DNA of 64,000 bases from NCBI RefSeq assembly GCF_016908495.1, contig NZ_JAFBDZ010000001.1, positions 1,426,001 to 1,490,000 of the forward strand, written 5' to 3'. Positions 24,579 to 36,050 of this stretch are shown here, one piece after another (the first letter of the stretch is position 1; every line of letters starts with the position of its first letter). The notes below the pieces were generated by a model that ran no database searches, was not told where the DNA came from, and was given only the letters and a program-made list of their open reading frames with translations. Source of the DNA: Rossellomorea pakistanensis. Its GTDB lineage: Bacteria; Bacillota; Bacilli; Bacillales; Bacillaceae_B. A program made the position numbers and the translations under genes.

Positions 24579-25697
24579 TTATCCACGTTTTTCAATTGGA
24601 ACATAGGATTGTTTTCCTGGTCCAGTATAATCAGCACGAGGACGGATTAAACGGTTATTTGAATATTGCTCTAAGATGTGAGCTAACCATCCGGATACAC
24701 GACTGAGTGCAAAGACTGGTGTAAACAGGTCATGGTCAATCTCTAAGCTATGGTAAACCGATGCTGAGTAAAAGTCTACATTTGGTGGTAGATTTTTTTC
24801 TGAGGTTACGAGCTCTTCAATTTTTGTGGACATTTCGTAATACTTAGATTCTCCTCTAAGTTCAGTAAGTCTTCTAGACATTTCTTTAAGATGCTTAGCA
24901 CGCGGGTCGCCTTGACGGTAAACTCTGTGACCAAAGCCCATAATCTTTTCTTTATTATCTAATTTCTTTCTGATAGCAGACTCTACATTTTCAACAGAAC
25001 CAATTTCAGTTAGTGTTTTCATAACCTGTTCGTTTGCTCCACCATGTAAAGGTCCTTTTAAAGCACCTATTGCAGCAGTAACTCCAGAATATACATCCGA
25101 AAGCGTCGCTACACAAACACGTGCAGTGAATGTAGAAGCATTCAGTTCATGATCGGCATGTAGAACAAGTGCTTTGTTAAACGCTTCGATTTCCACAGGT
25201 TCTGGATCTTTACCAGAAAGCATATATAAGAAATTAGCAGCGAAACCTAGATCTGTTCTAGGTGCAACTGGCTCTTGACCATTTCTAATGCGAGCAAACG
25301 CCGTTATAATTGAAGGCATTTTAGCTTGAAGCTTAATGGCTTTACGGTAGTTTGCTTCTTCATCCATAACGTCCGCCTCTTCATCATATAAACCTAATAA
25401 CGAAACAGCAGAACGTAACGCAGCCATAGGATGCACATCTTTAATTGGATACATTTTGAAATGCTCAATTACTTCTTTTGGCAATGCAGCATTTTCTGCT
25501 AACTGCTTTTTCAACTCATCTAATTCAGATTGAGTAGGCAAACGAAGATGCCATAGTAAAAAGATCACTTCTTCAAAGCTAGCATTTTCTGCTAGATCAT
25601 CGATATTATACCCAACATATGTAAGGGTATCATCAATAATAGAGCTTATAGATGATGTTGTTGCTACAACTCCTTCTAATCCGCGAGTCGTTGACAT
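24579..25697 (-). CDS. citZ: Citrate synthase
   Basis: 372 residues, the short Gram-positive type. Catalytic residues are visible in LHGGANEQVM (His), MGFGHRVYR (His) and DFYSASVYHSL (Asp). It condenses acetyl-CoA with oxaloacetate. ATG at 25697 follows GGAGAGG. First gene of the TCA operon with icd and mdh, as in B. subtilis. In that organism CcpC and CcpA regulate it; here only a weak cre-like sequence is seen upstream near 25933. Confidence 0.97.
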   Translation of the reverse strand: MSTTRGLEGVVATTSSISSIIDDTLTYVGYNIDDLAENASFEEVIFLLWHLRLPTQSELDELKKQLAENAALPKEVIEHFKMYPIKDVHPMAALRSAVSLLGLYDEEADVMDEEANYRKAIKLQAKMPSIITAFARIRNGQEPVAPRTDLGFAANFLYMLSGKDPEPVEIEAFNKALVLHADHELNASTFTARVCVATLSDVYSGVTAAIGALKGPLHGGANEQVMKTLTEIGSVENVESAIRKKLDNKEKIMGFGHRVYRQGDPRAKHLKEMSRRLTELRGESKYYEMSTKIEELVTSEKNLPPNVDFYSASVYHSLEIDHDLFTPVFALSRVSGWLAHILEQYSNNRLIRPRADYTGPGKQSYVPIEKRG

Positions 25698-26252
25698 AGA
25701 AACCTCTCCTTTAATTTAAATATCCATTACCCACTTATAAATATGAGCAATTTATGCCTCAAAAAATTATCTATTAAATAGATAAAGGCTTTTCTAGTAA
25801 TAAAACGTTCTGAGCGGTTGCTCAACTGTTATACATAAATGAATCTCTGCCTCATATAAATACAAACTTCCATGCAGAGCTTGGGATGCGCTTACATTCC
25901 TATTATAAACAATTATCAGACTTTTGTGAATGAAAACGCATTATTTTATAGCAAAATTATTTTAGTAGAAAAATAAACATCTATAGCTTTCTACTTTTAG
26001 TAAGTATTCTTTCCTATAAAAATAACCATCCATATGTATCGTAACATATAATTAAATATATTTCAGAAATATGCAACATATTGTTTAATGACCAGTCTAA
26101 GTTCCTTACACAAAATATGCTAGAGAGTTGACAGCATGAAGAATAGAATCTTAAATCTAGATGAAAAACCAATGCGGTTCCAACCATCTACTAATTTAAA
26201 AGGTCCTCCTAATGATGAAATAAGTGTTCACTAGAAGAAACCTTACTAAATT
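25698..26252. other. Gene-free region upstream of citZ
   Basis: About 550 nt, very AT-rich. I see no convincing gene. A 32-codon plus-strand frame at 26136-26234 has no good ribosome binding site. TGAAAACGCATTAT near 25933 matches the cre core at 12 of 14 positions. The citZ promoter must lie here but I cannot place it firmly. Confidence 0.5.
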
Positions 26253-26714
26253 TTATTGAAAGATTTCAAAAGCCTTCATTGCCATAAAAGCAATTCCTGC
26301 TCCAATTAGAGGACCAACTGCAACACCCTTAAATAAAGCAACCGCGAGGACAGTTCCAAGCACTAGTGCAGCTGTAATATGAGGATCATTGGCCAATAAC
26401 GTTAAACCATTTTTGGCAATAAGGGCAACCGCCATACCTGCTCCTAACGCAATCCATGCATAGGGAGACTTCAAAGCTTCCATAAGCTCTTTAAATCCGA
26501 TTTCGCCAGTTGCAATAGGAACTAATACGGCAATTGTAATGACCGTAACACCCCAGTTAATCCCCTTCGCTTGTATTGTTCCAAAAAATTTATCATCAAG
26601 CCCGACTAGTTTAACAATGACTAAAAAACAGGCGGCTATGATTAATGATTGATTTTTCGCAAGAAATCCAATTCCTAATAATAATAGTAAAAAAACCATA
26701 GGTTGTGACAACAT
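26253..26714 (-). CDS. ytwI: DUF441 family membrane protein YtwI
   Basis: 153 residues with four or five hydrophobic segments and the conserved SKGINWGVTVITIAVLVPIA-like stretch, AWIALGAG and VAVGPLIGAGIA. Match to the UPF0756/DUF441 family; function unknown. ATG at 26714 follows AAGGATGG with 6 nt spacing; the ATG at 26732 lies within that site. It is transcribed divergently from ytvI. Confidence 0.88.
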   Translation of the reverse strand: MLSQPMVFLLLLLGIGFLAKNQSLIIAACFLVIVKLVGLDDKFFGTIQAKGINWGVTVITIAVLVPIATGEIGFKELMEALKSPYAWIALGAGMAVALIAKNGLTLLANDPHITAALVLGTVLAVALFKGVAVGPLIGAGIAFMAMKAFEIFQ

Positions 26715-26854
26715 ATCATTCCATCCTTCCATACACCTTTATTATCCTAACATATTAACATTTGGATACTAGAAAAATAATGTCATTTGGAACTTTTTTT
26801 ATGTTCAAACGTCTTATAAAATATAAAATAAGTAGTAATAGAGGGGGGAGCTTT

Positions 26855-27976
26855 TTGAATCTCGAATATTTATACAGAACGATTAGATTTTTGATTGTTA
26901 TTGGAGTCATTGTACTTTCCGCTATAACATTGTTTTACATATCTAAAGTAACCTATCCATTTATTATAGCCATTGCCATTGCATTTCTGATCAATCCAAT
27001 CGTTAATTTTCTTGAAAAGAAAGCGAGACTTCCTAGAGCATGGGCTGCGTTTATTTCAATCATCATAGTAGTTGGAATATTTGTCGGATTAATTACCCTT
27101 CTAATTGCAGAAATCGTTTCAGGAGCAAATTATTTAGCAGATGAAATTCCCGGACATGTCGACACATTTGTAAAGTTTGTTGAGGACTTCGTTGCCTCAC
27201 AAGTGGTCCCGCTGTATCATCAAATAGCAGGGATGTTCAATAACCTTGAAGATGGTCAACAAAATACTATTATCGAGAACATTCAAAATGCTGGCCAAAG
27301 CTTTGCCTCTTCAGCAGGTGACTTTTTACAGCAATTCTTTAGAAAATTACCTAACTTAATTTCTTGGATTCCAAACGCAGCAACAGTACTTGTGTTTGCA
27401 TCACTTGCTACCTTTTTTATTAGTAAAGATTGGTATAAATTATCAAACAGGTTTTCTAAATATCTACCTGGAAAAGCAGTTTCTAGTGGACGAAAGGTAT
27501 TTATTGATTTGAAAAGGGCTTTATTTGGATTTATTAGAGCCCAATTCACTCTTATTTCAATCACAGCGGTTATTGTTCTTATAGGGTTACTAGTCCTAAA
27601 AGTAGATTATGCCATTACCATTGCGCTTGTTAGCGGCCTTGTCGATATATTACCTTATCTAGGAACGGGTGCTGTATTCGTTCCATGGATAATTTACGAA
27701 GCCATTGCAGGTGATCTTGGTCTTGCTATCGGATTAAGTGTCCTTTATCTCATAGTTGTAGTCCAAAGACAGATAATGGAACCAAAGGTCCTATCATCTA
27801 GTATTGGTCTGGATCCACTTGCTACACTTGTAGCATTATTTGTTGGGTTTAAACTTGTCGGATTCCTCGGGCTAATTATTGGCCCTGTTACCCTTGTCAT
27901 ATTACAAACATTAAATCGTGCAGGGGTTTTCAAGGACATTTGGGAGTTTATAAAAGGAAGAACAGCAGAAAAATAA
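26855..27976 (+). CDS. ytvI: Sporulation membrane protein YtvI (AI-2E transporter family)
   Basis: 373 residues with several membrane segments: an N-terminal pair (FLIVIGVIVLSAITLFYI and FIIAIAIAFLI) and a C-terminal group including VDILPYLGTGAVFVPW and LATLVALFVGFKLVGFLGL. These are hallmarks of the AI-2E/UPF0118 permease family. YtvI is its sporulation-associated member. TTG at 26855 is chosen because AGAGGGGGGAG lies just upstream; the frame stays open to 26762 without a binding site. Confidence 0.87.
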   Translation: MNLEYLYRTIRFLIVIGVIVLSAITLFYISKVTYPFIIAIAIAFLINPIVNFLEKKARLPRAWAAFISIIIVVGIFVGLITLLIAEIVSGANYLADEIPGHVDTFVKFVEDFVASQVVPLYHQIAGMFNNLEDGQQNTIIENIQNAGQSFASSAGDFLQQFFRKLPNLISWIPNAATVLVFASLATFFISKDWYKLSNRFSKYLPGKAVSSGRKVFIDLKRALFGFIRAQFTLISITAVIVLIGLLVLKVDYAITIALVSGLVDILPYLGTGAVFVPWIIYEAIAGDLGLAIGLSVLYLIVVVQRQIMEPKVLSSSIGLDPLATLVALFVGFKLVGFLGLIIGPVTLVILQTLNRAGVFKDIWEFIKGRTAEK

Positions 27977-27994
27977 TATATAAATTAAATGAAA

Positions 27995-28018
27995 GACGAG
28001 CTCTAATGCGAGCTCGTC
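27995..28018. terminator. Bidirectional terminator between ytvI and fxsA
   Basis: GACGAGCTC/GAGCTCGTC hairpin between convergent genes. Confidence 0.75.
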
Positions 28019-28023
28019 TCCTG

Positions 28024-28410
28024 TTATCTATAAATAATCACATTTCGATTATCAATCCATCGTTTAACTACCTTCATAATCCATGGCTTAAAGATTCTTC
28101 TTGTCTGTGGTACAAGGAGTAAAAATCCAGTTGTATCCGTAATAAATCCTGGTGTTAAAAGTAGAAGCCCTCCAACTAATATACATAAACCATCAATAAT
28201 CGCTTCCCCAGGTATCTGACCAAATTTCATCTCTTCTTGAGCCCTTCTTAAAGTCTCAATTCCTTGTTGTTTCGCCAGATAGGCTCCAATAATTCCAGTT
28301 GCAATAATGATTAAAATCGTCGGAATAACTCCCAGTGTTTGTCCAGAAAAGATCAATATCCCTATCTCCATCGCTGGAATGATAATTAGTAAAGCAACCA
28401 AATATCTCAT
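28024..28410 (-). CDS. fxsA: FxsA family membrane protein
   Basis: 128 residues. Hydrophobic segments at the N-terminus and near residues 25-45 and 75-100, with the FxsA signature GAYLAKQQGIETLRR and the conserved LLLTPGFITDTTGFLLLVP. In E. coli FxsA modulates phage exclusion; the role in Bacillus (YtzA) is not known. It lies downstream of pyk on the same strand. Confidence 0.9.
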   Translation of the reverse strand: MRYLVALLIIIPAMEIGILIFSGQTLGVIPTILIIIATGIIGAYLAKQQGIETLRRAQEEMKFGQIPGEAIIDGLCILVGGLLLLTPGFITDTTGFLLLVPQTRRIFKPWIMKVVKRWIDNRNVIIYR

Positions 28411-28529
28411 ATAATGTATTCCTCCAGTATCTACGGAATCCTCTTTATTATAGCATATGTTTGCATCCTGACGTTATGAAGTGTGCTTTTCCATATATCC
28501 AAGCACACACTCAAATTAAAGCAAGAGAT

Positions 28530-28740
28530 TTCAAAACGTAAAAATACAACTATCCAAAAAACTATGAAATACTCACTCTTCAAAGCATCTCCTAGATTAC
28601 GCCTTTCACCACTCTCACGTTAGGAGACTCCCAAAAAAAGTCCTATATAAACGAAAATGACATACATCTTCATCTAAAAGCCAACCCTTTTATAGGGAGG
28701 GACTGACACCACGATCTTAAAGAAAGAGCATTCTCTCAAA
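28530..28740 (-). repeat. Third, inverted copy of the 2360-2800 repeat
   Basis: The minus strand reads GTGTCAGTCCCTCCCTATAA, then TTTTTTTGGGAGTCTCC, GAGAGTGGTGAAAGGCGTAA and TGAAGAGTGAGTATTTCATA, in the same order as the two copies at 2422 and 2647. It is more diverged than they are from each other. It fills the gap between fxsA and pyk, which holds no gene. Confidence 0.5.
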
Positions 28741-28767
28741 TCAAATCAAGAAAGCTCTAAAAAAAAC

Positions 28768-28788
28768 CCGACACAAAATAGATGTCGG
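28768..28788 (-). terminator. Terminator of pfkA-pyk
   Basis: CCGACA/TGTCGG hairpin followed on the minus strand by GGTTTTTTTTAG. Confidence 0.8.
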
Positions 28789-28807
28789 ATTCCTTGTAAA
28801 CCATCTT

Positions 28808-30568
28808 CTATAATACACTTGCATGACCGTTATAAATCACACCTCTTGCTGAGTCTACCGTTACTTCTTGTCCATCCTTTAGAAGGGATGTCGCATTCTC
28901 TACACCTACAATGACTGGGATTCCAAGACTGATTCCTACAACTGCTGCATGACTAGTTAGTCCACCTTCTTCTGTAATTAAAGCAGAACATTTTTCAATT
29001 GCAGGTACCATTTCTTTGTCACTTCCAATTGTCACGAGGATTGAACCAGCTGTGACTTTTTCAAGAGCTTCAGCAGCATTACTTGCTAAGGCTACTTTTC
29101 CGTATGCGGTTTTACGCCCAATTCCTTGGCCTTTTGCTAAGATATCTCCAACGACATGGATTTTCATTAAGTTCGTCGTTCCCGTTTCTCCAATTGGTAC
29201 ACCTGCAGTAATGACGACTAAATCTCCATGTTTGATGACTCCTGAATTCATGCCCTCTTCCACAGCCATATCAAGCATTTCATCTGTTGTTGTCACTCTT
29301 CTGCCAACTTGAGGAACGACCCCCCACACAAGAGCTAATCTTCTTGATACAGAATCATCACCGGTAACGGCAACGATTGGAGCTTTTGGACGATATTTAG
29401 CAATCATTCTCGCCGTATGACCACTTTCTGTTGGAGCAACAATCGCATTTACATCTAAGTTAATAGCTGTATGTGCAACAGATTGACCAATGGCATCTGT
29501 CATATTGTGTTCACAATCTTTGCTTCTATTAGAGAGAATTTCATTATAGTTTAAAGCTGTTTCTGCACGGGAAGCAATATTATTCATTGTTTGAACAGCT
29601 TCTACAGGATAAAGTCCAGCAGCTGTTTCACCCGAGAGCATGATCGCATCCGTTCCATCAAAAATCGCATTGGCCACATCACTTGCCTCTGCACGTGTTG
29701 GCCGAGGATTCCGTTGCATTGAGTCTAGCATTTGAGTGGCTGTGATGACTGGTTTTCCAAGTGCATTACATTTCTTTATTAAAGCCTTCTGTACTAATGG
29801 TACTTCCTCAGCTGGAATTTCTACACCCAAGTCCCCTCTCGCTACCATTAAGCCGTTAGAAACTTCAAGGATTTCAATGATATTATCGACACCTTCTTGG
29901 TTTTCGATTTTAGGAATAATTTGAATATGAGAGGCGTTTCGCTCTTCTAAAAGCTGATGAATTTCTAGTACATCTGCAGCTCTACGCACGAAAGAAGCAG
30001 CAATAAAATCAATACCTTGCTCGATACCAAATAAAATGTCACTTGCATCTTTTTCAGTAATGCCCGGTAGGTTTACAGAAACACCAGGTACGTTTACACC
30101 TTTTTTATTTTTCAATTCACCTGTATTCATTACTCTGGTTACTAGCTCACCTTGTTCATGATGTATCTCCGTAACCTCTAGTCCAATTAGTCCATCATCG
30201 AGTAAGATTTTAGAACCAACTTGAACATCATCAATTAATCCAGAATATGTAACAGAGAATTTATCTTTCGTCCCTAGAACCTCATTCATCGACACAATAA
30301 CATTTGACCCTTGAGTTAATTGAATCACTCCATTCTCCATATTATTTGTACGAATTTCAGGACCCTTTGTATCTAAAAGAATCCCAACTGTTTTTCCTGT
30401 TTTTTTGGCTGCTTCACGAATGTTCTTTATACGTTGTCCATGTTCTTCATGGTCACCATGTGAAAAGTTTAGACGAGCAACATTCATTCCTGATTCGATT
30501 AATTGTGTTAGCTTTTCAATGCTTTCACTTGCAGGTCCGATCGTACAAACTATTTTTGTTTTTCTCAT
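28808..30568 (-). CDS. pyk: Pyruvate kinase with C-terminal PEP-utiliser-like domain
   Basis: 586 residues. The core (about 1-470) has [39 protein letters not shown] and [12 protein letters not shown]. Residues beyond about 480 form the extra domain found in Bacillus pyruvate kinases, with [21 protein letters not shown] resembling the phosphohistidine domain of PEP-utilising enzymes. It makes pyruvate and ATP from PEP. It is 28 nt downstream of pfkA, forming a glycolytic operon. Confidence 0.97.
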   Translation of the reverse strand: MRKTKIVCTIGPASESIEKLTQLIESGMNVARLNFSHGDHEEHGQRIKNIREAAKKTGKTVGILLDTKGPEIRTNNMENGVIQLTQGSNVIVSMNEVLGTKDKFSVTYSGLIDDVQVGSKILLDDGLIGLEVTEIHHEQGELVTRVMNTGELKNKKGVNVPGVSVNLPGITEKDASDILFGIEQGIDFIAASFVRRAADVLEIHQLLEERNASHIQIIPKIENQEGVDNIIEILEVSNGLMVARGDLGVEIPAEEVPLVQKALIKKCNALGKPVITATQMLDSMQRNPRPTRAEASDVANAIFDGTDAIMLSGETAAGLYPVEAVQTMNNIASRAETALNYNEILSNRSKDCEHNMTDAIGQSVAHTAINLDVNAIVAPTESGHTARMIAKYRPKAPIVAVTGDDSVSRRLALVWGVVPQVGRRVTTTDEMLDMAVEEGMNSGVIKHGDLVVITAGVPIGETGTTNLMKIHVVGDILAKGQGIGRKTAYGKVALASNAAEALEKVTAGSILVTIGSDKEMVPAIEKCSALITEEGGLTSHAAVVGISLGIPVIVGVENATSLLKDGQEVTVDSARGVIYNGHASVL

Positions 30569-30596
30569 AAAATTTTACCTCCCGAAATTTCACACT

Positions 30597-31658
<1,062 letters not shown>

Positions 31659-31792
31659 CTAGCCGTCCTTATTCTTATTCTTTCACAAAAAATAGATTAA
31701 ATACACTATGGATTAATTCTAAAATAACACGAAGAAACATTGTTCTCAATACATTGTACCATCTATTTTTAATAGACGAAATTATTCGTGAA

Positions 31793-31808
31793 ATGAAAGC
31801 GTTTAAAT
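31793..31808. promoter_or_regulatory. Possible cre upstream of pfkA
   Basis: ATGAAAGCGTTTAAAT matches the extended cre consensus except at one core position (A for C). It is 237 nt upstream of the pfkA start. The promoter is not located, so function is uncertain. Confidence 0.35.
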
Positions 31809-31874
31809 TGTATGAATTTTGAAAATGAAGCGTTTTCTTTCTAGTTTTTCACAAAAATTTATGTAATTAAAAAA

Positions 31875-32119
31875 GGCACTTATCTAAAAGTTTGTTGCTT
31901 TTAACAACATCGAAAACGCAGAGTGGATTGAAGCAGAAGGCACTTAATTCCTACGGGATCCAGAGGAAAAGTCGAGACCCGCAGACGGAACGTCGAGGAG
32001 GCTCGATTTCTTCCCTGCTGAAAGCAAGTGCCTGTAGCGGAAAAAAACGGTCAACGGTCAAATGTATATTCCCCCAAAACAACAATCTCTACGTAAAGAG
32101 CCTTTTAGAATACAGCCTT
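31875..32119. repeat. MITE-like element, copy A6
   Basis: Starts GGCACTTATCTAAAAGTTTGTTGC and ends with AACAACAATCT and TACAGCC. An 11-bp repeat TAATTAAAAAA lies at 31864-31874 and 32120-32130, although two bases separate the GCC end from the right copy. The sequence is AT-rich, so chance is possible. The GC-rich core encodes nothing plausible. Confidence 0.6.
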
Positions 32120-32137
32120 TAATTAAAAAATGAAAAA

Positions 32138-32161
32138 AACGTGCCCCAAAAGGTACACGTT
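32138..32161 (-). terminator. Terminator of accDA
   Basis: AACGTG/CACGTT hairpin overlapping the accA stop codon and followed on the minus strand by TTTTTTTCATTTTTT. Confidence 0.75.
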
Positions 32162-33141
32162 TAAGAATTTACCCCAATATACTCATTTAAAACGGTATAC
32201 TTGCCCATTTTTTTATATTTTTCGTAACGAAGAGATAAAAGATTTTCTGGTGATTGAGGTATTAGAGATTGGAGTGAATCTTTTAATACTTGTTCAATAT
32301 ACCCAGCTTGAGTTTCAACATCTTTGTGTGCTCCGCCTTTAACTTCTGTAATAATTTCATCAATAATCCCCAGCTCTTTTAAATCAGGTGCTGTAATTTT
32401 CATTGATTCGGCTGCTTTTTTAGCTTGAGTTGAATCCTTCCACAATAAAGCCGCTGCTCCTTCAGGAGAAATCACGGAATATGTAGAGTTCTCGAGCATA
32501 TGAATATGATCACCAATTCCAAGTGCTAATGCGCCACCACTTCCACCTTCACCAATTACAATACAAATAATCGGCACAGTAAAGCCTGCCATTTCAAATA
32601 GATTTCTTGCAATCGCTTCACTTTGTCCACGTTCTTCTGCTGCTTTTCCTGGATAAGCCCCTTTTGTATCGATAAAACAAATAATCGGTCTACCGAATTT
32701 TTCAGCTTGCTTCATTAATCTAAGTGCTTTACGATAACCTTCTGGATGTGGCATACCAAAATTACGTCGAATGTTTTCTTTTGTGTCCTTGCCGCGCTGA
32801 TGACCAATAATCGTTACGGGAACACCATGAAATTTTGCAATACCTGAAACAATCGCCTCATCATCCCCATACAAGCGGTCACCATGCATTTCTAAGAAGT
32901 CTGTAAAAAGGTAAGAGATATAATCCAAGGTAGTTGGACGATTCGGGTGTCTTGCAACCTGTACTCTCTCCCATGGTTTCATATTCTCATAAATGTCCTG
33001 CTCTAATTTCTCTAAACGAGCTTCCAATTTATCAATTTCAGAACTTAAATCTACATCTGATTTCTTCGTGAATTCTTTTAGTTCAGCAATTTTCTTTTTT
33101 AATTCAAATACTGGCTTTTCAAACTCCATTTCGTTTACCAT
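32161..33141 (-). CDS. accA: Acetyl-CoA carboxylase carboxyltransferase subunit alpha
   Basis: 326 residues. N-terminal coiled-coil-like helices, then the carboxyltransferase fold with [49 protein letters not shown] and the oxyanion-hole glycines [13 protein letters not shown]. With AccD it transfers CO2 from biotin to acetyl-CoA to make malonyl-CoA. ATG at 33141 overlaps the end of accD by 7 nt, so translation is coupled and equal subunit amounts are expected. Confidence 0.97.
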   Translation of the reverse strand: MVNEMEFEKPVFELKKKIAELKEFTKKSDVDLSSEIDKLEARLEKLEQDIYENMKPWERVQVARHPNRPTTLDYISYLFTDFLEMHGDRLYGDDEAIVSGIAKFHGVPVTIIGHQRGKDTKENIRRNFGMPHPEGYRKALRLMKQAEKFGRPIICFIDTKGAYPGKAAEERGQSEAIARNLFEMAGFTVPIICIVIGEGGSGGALALGIGDHIHMLENSTYSVISPEGAAALLWKDSTQAKKAAESMKITAPDLKELGIIDEIITEVKGGAHKDVETQAGYIEQVLKDSLQSLIPQSPENLLSLRYEKYKKMGKYTVLNEYIGVNS

Positions 33142-34010
33142 GTTATCTCACCACCCCATTGATGGATATCTAGAATGGTTGAAATCTGATCTTTCAATTC
33201 TAGTCTAGAAATCACCGCATCAAGTTGTCCATGTTTCAGTAAAAATTCAGCTGTTTGAAAATCTTCAGGTAAGTCTTCGCGAATCGTTTGTTCGATAATT
33301 CTTCTTCCCGCAAATCCGATTAAGGCACCAGGCTCTGCAAAATTATAATCACCTAAGGATGCAAAGCTCGCTGACACACCACCGGTTGTTGGATGAGTCA
33401 TGATACTGAAGAATAAACCGCCTTCATCACTGAATCTTTTTAACGCTACACTTGTTTTTGCCATTTGCATAAGAGATAATACCCCTTCTTGCATTCGTGC
33501 ACCACCAGAAGCAGTAAATATGATAAAAGGGCATTTCTTATCCTTGGCTATTTCAATCGCTCTTGTTATTTTTTCTCCAACGACAGAACCCATACTTCCC
33601 ATTCTAAAACTGGAGTCCATAATCGCAACAACAACTGCTATTGAATTAATAGTACCGCTTCCTGTCACCACTGCCTCGTTTATGCCTGTTTTCTTTCGAT
33701 CTTTTTCTATCTTTTCGAGGTAATCAGGGAAGTTCAAAGGATTTTCTGTTGTTAATTCATGATCTAATTCCTGAAAGCTCCCCTCATCCAAGAAACTATT
33801 AATACGTTCAAAAGCCCTCATTGGATGATGGTAGTCACAATGTATGCAGACTTTAAGATTTTTTTGAAGTTCTTTAGTATACATAATTTTTTTACAGTTG
33901 GGACATTTGGTCATAATCCCTTCAGGTACATCTTGTTTTGCAGCCTCGGAAGGGATTGTAGCATATTTTTTCTTTTTACTTTTATTTTTCACAAAAAGAT
34001 CCTTAAGCAA
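33135..34010 (-). CDS. accD: Acetyl-CoA carboxylase carboxyltransferase subunit beta
   Basis: 291 residues. A zinc ribbon with C36, C39, C55 and C58 (CPNC and CIHC) precedes the carboxyltransferase domain with [19 protein letters not shown] and [14 protein letters not shown]. Partner of AccA. The start is TTG at 34010 after AGGAGG. It follows the GntR regulator gene by about 90 nt. Confidence 0.97.
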   Translation of the reverse strand: MLKDLFVKNKSKKKKYATIPSEAAKQDVPEGIMTKCPNCKKIMYTKELQKNLKVCIHCDYHHPMRAFERINSFLDEGSFQELDHELTTENPLNFPDYLEKIEKDRKKTGINEAVVTGSGTINSIAVVVAIMDSSFRMGSMGSVVGEKITRAIEIAKDKKCPFIIFTASGGARMQEGVLSLMQMAKTSVALKRFSDEGGLFFSIMTHPTTGGVSASFASLGDYNFAEPGALIGFAGRRIIEQTIREDLPEDFQTAEFLLKHGQLDAVISRLELKDQISTILDIHQWGGEITW

Positions 34011-34103
34011 GGTGAATCCTCCTTGTCTTCTAACCCTATAAATATAATTGTATTGCTAACACTTTATCGGAAATCAAATAAAAAGAATGTTAGAAACTGT
34101 CGG

Positions 34104-34739
34104 TTATTCTTCGACATTTTTCAACTGTTGATAGTATTGAAAGACTAGATCATCATTTTGATGTAATAAATTTTCAATAATCCCTAAACAAAGTGGATGG
34201 TTTCTTTCAGTAATGAGTACATCTCCTTTTACCATCGCAACATAATCCTTTAATATGACCCATATTTTATAGGTGAGATGATTGTTACATTTTAAAATGA
34301 GTTGTTGAAATAGATCATCAACTCTGTTGTATTTGTGCTGATTTAATTTAGATAAAAGTCCATGCACATCTATCTTCTTGCTTAGTATGCATCTTAAACT
34401 GTCTTTTTCAATCCAATCTTTTGTGAGAAGAACGTCCTGTTTAGCTTGTTTGTCTTCCAGTATAAAGGCACCTAGTAATTCAACAAGGTGATGCTCACGG
34501 AAATCTCGCAAAAAGGTACCTTCTCCTCGTCTTGTTTCAATTAGTCCTAATAGTTCAAGTGCTCTTAATGCTTCTCTTACAGAGGACCGCCCCACATTCA
34601 GGCGTTCCGAGAGTTCCCTTTCTGAAGGGATTTTATCTCCCGATTGTAAGCCGTCCTTAGAAATCATTTCACGAATTCTGTGCACAATGGCAACATAAAC
34701 CTTTGAAGCAGGTTTGGAAGAATTCACTTCACTCTTCAC
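34104..34739 (-). CDS. FadR-type GntR family regulator
   Basis: 211 residues. The winged helix (about 12-80) shows the GntR signature KIPSERELSERLNVGRSSV and LLGLIETRRGEGTFL. The C-terminal part is helical and shorter than most FadR/FCD effector domains; its metal or ligand residues cannot be assigned. The start is GTG at 34739, overlapping the ytsJ stop (TAGTG). It lies between a malic enzyme and accDA on the same strand, so it may regulate them. No ligand is known. Confidence 0.85.
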   Translation of the reverse strand: MKSEVNSSKPASKVYVAIVHRIREMISKDGLQSGDKIPSERELSERLNVGRSSVREALRALELLGLIETRRGEGTFLRDFREHHLVELLGAFILEDKQAKQDVLLTKDWIEKDSLRCILSKKIDVHGLLSKLNQHKYNRVDDLFQQLILKCNNHLTYKIWVILKDYVAMVKGDVLITERNHPLCLGIIENLLHQNDDLVFQYYQQLKNVEE

Positions 34740-35974
34740 TATTCTTTACCGATAACGGCAAGTTCTGCAGTTTTCGCTCTTATCTCTTCTGGGTCCACTT
34801 TCAATCTTGCTACTCCTGTTTCCATAGCTGCTTTCGCTACCGCCGCAGCAACAGCTGGAGCTACACGAGGGTCAAAAGGAGCAGGAATAACATAATCTGA
34901 ATGAAGTTCATTAGGATTTATGAGTGAAGCAATTGCTTCTACAGCAGCCTGCTTCATTTTTTCATTAATATGTGTTGCCCTAACATCCAATGCCCCTCTA
35001 AAAATACCAGGAAAAGCCAAGACATTATTCACCTGGTTAGGAAAATCAGATCGACCTGTTCCAACTACTTTAGCACCTGCAATTTTAGCAATTTCAGGCA
35101 TAATTTCTGGAACAGGATTAGCCATTGCAAAAATAATAGAATCCTCATTCATTGACCTTACCATTTCTTCTGTCAAAGCTCCAGCAACGGAAACACCAAT
35201 AAATACATCTGCTCCTTGGATAACGTCTTCTAATCCACCGCTTTTTTGGTCTCTATTAGTAAATTTCGCTACTTCATGCTTTATATCATTCATTCCATTT
35301 GGACGACCTTCATAAATCGCCCCTCTAGAATCACACATAATAATATCTCTTACTCCATAATGGTAGAGCAACTTAATAATCGCAATTCCAGCAGCACCTG
35401 CTCCATTTGCAACCACCTTAATTTCAGACATTTTCTTTCCTACTAGTTTTAGAGCATTCACAAGTCCTGCCACGGTTACAATCGCTGTTCCATGTTGATC
35501 ATCATGGAAAATAGGTATATTCGTTTCCTTCTTTAATCGCTCTTCGATTGCAAAACAATTTGGAGCGGCTATATCTTCAAGGTTTACGCCTCCAAATGTT
35601 GGTTCTAGTAACTTTACTGTTTCGACGATTTTGTCGATATCTGTTGTGTCTAAACAGATAGGAAAGGCGTCTACACCTGCAAAGCTTTTAAATAAAACGG
35701 CCTTCCCTTCCATTACAGGAAGTGCAGCTTCTGGTCCAATATTACCAAGCCCTAAAACAGCTGTACCATCTGAAACAACAGCCACCATATTTCCCTTCAT
35801 AGTGTATTCATAGACCGTTTCAGGTTTATCATAAATATCTTTACAAGGTTCTGCTACCCCAGGGGAGTAAGCTAAACTTAAATCATTGGCATTTCTAACT
35901 TCTACCTTTGATTTTGATTCTAACTTTCCTCTATTTACTCTATGCATATGTAACGCTTCTTCACGTAGAGACAA
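34739..35974 (-). CDS. ytsJ: NADP-dependent malic enzyme YtsJ
   Basis: 411 residues. SLAYSPGVAEPC, the catalytic Lys region VLFKSFAGVDAFPI, metal-binding EDIAAPNCFAIEERL and DDQHGTA, and the nucleotide-binding VVANGAGAAGIAI are present. YtsJ decarboxylates malate to pyruvate and makes NADPH in B. subtilis. TTG at 35974 gives MSLREEALHMH, matching the known protein and 8 nt after AAGGAG; a GTG three codons earlier is too close to that site. Its stop overlaps the start of the GntR gene. Confidence 0.95.
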   Translation of the reverse strand: MSLREEALHMHRVNRGKLESKSKVEVRNANDLSLAYSPGVAEPCKDIYDKPETVYEYTMKGNMVAVVSDGTAVLGLGNIGPEAALPVMEGKAVLFKSFAGVDAFPICLDTTDIDKIVETVKLLEPTFGGVNLEDIAAPNCFAIEERLKKETNIPIFHDDQHGTAIVTVAGLVNALKLVGKKMSEIKVVANGAGAAGIAIIKLLYHYGVRDIIMCDSRGAIYEGRPNGMNDIKHEVAKFTNRDQKSGGLEDVIQGADVFIGVSVAGALTEEMVRSMNEDSIIFAMANPVPEIMPEIAKIAGAKVVGTGRSDFPNQVNNVLAFPGIFRGALDVRATHINEKMKQAAVEAIASLINPNELHSDYVIPAPFDPRVAPAVAAAVAKAAMETGVARLKVDPEEIRAKTAELAVIGKE

Positions 35975-36050
35975 ATGGCTCACTCCTTCATTTTTTCAAT
36001 TATAATCATAGAAAATATAATGACAATTTTGTATACATTGTTGCTAACTA

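Noticed and set aside
25933-25946. cre site for citZ
   Set aside because: TGAAAACGCATTAT misses two core positions and lies far from the start codon; too weak to call as a feature.
26136-26234. 32-codon plus-strand frame upstream of citZ
   Set aside because: No clear ribosome binding site and no recognisable family; too short to support alone.
28024-28410. FxsA as part of a phage-defence island
   Set aside because: FxsA is known from phage exclusion in E. coli, but here it sits in a conserved metabolic neighbourhood without other defence genes.
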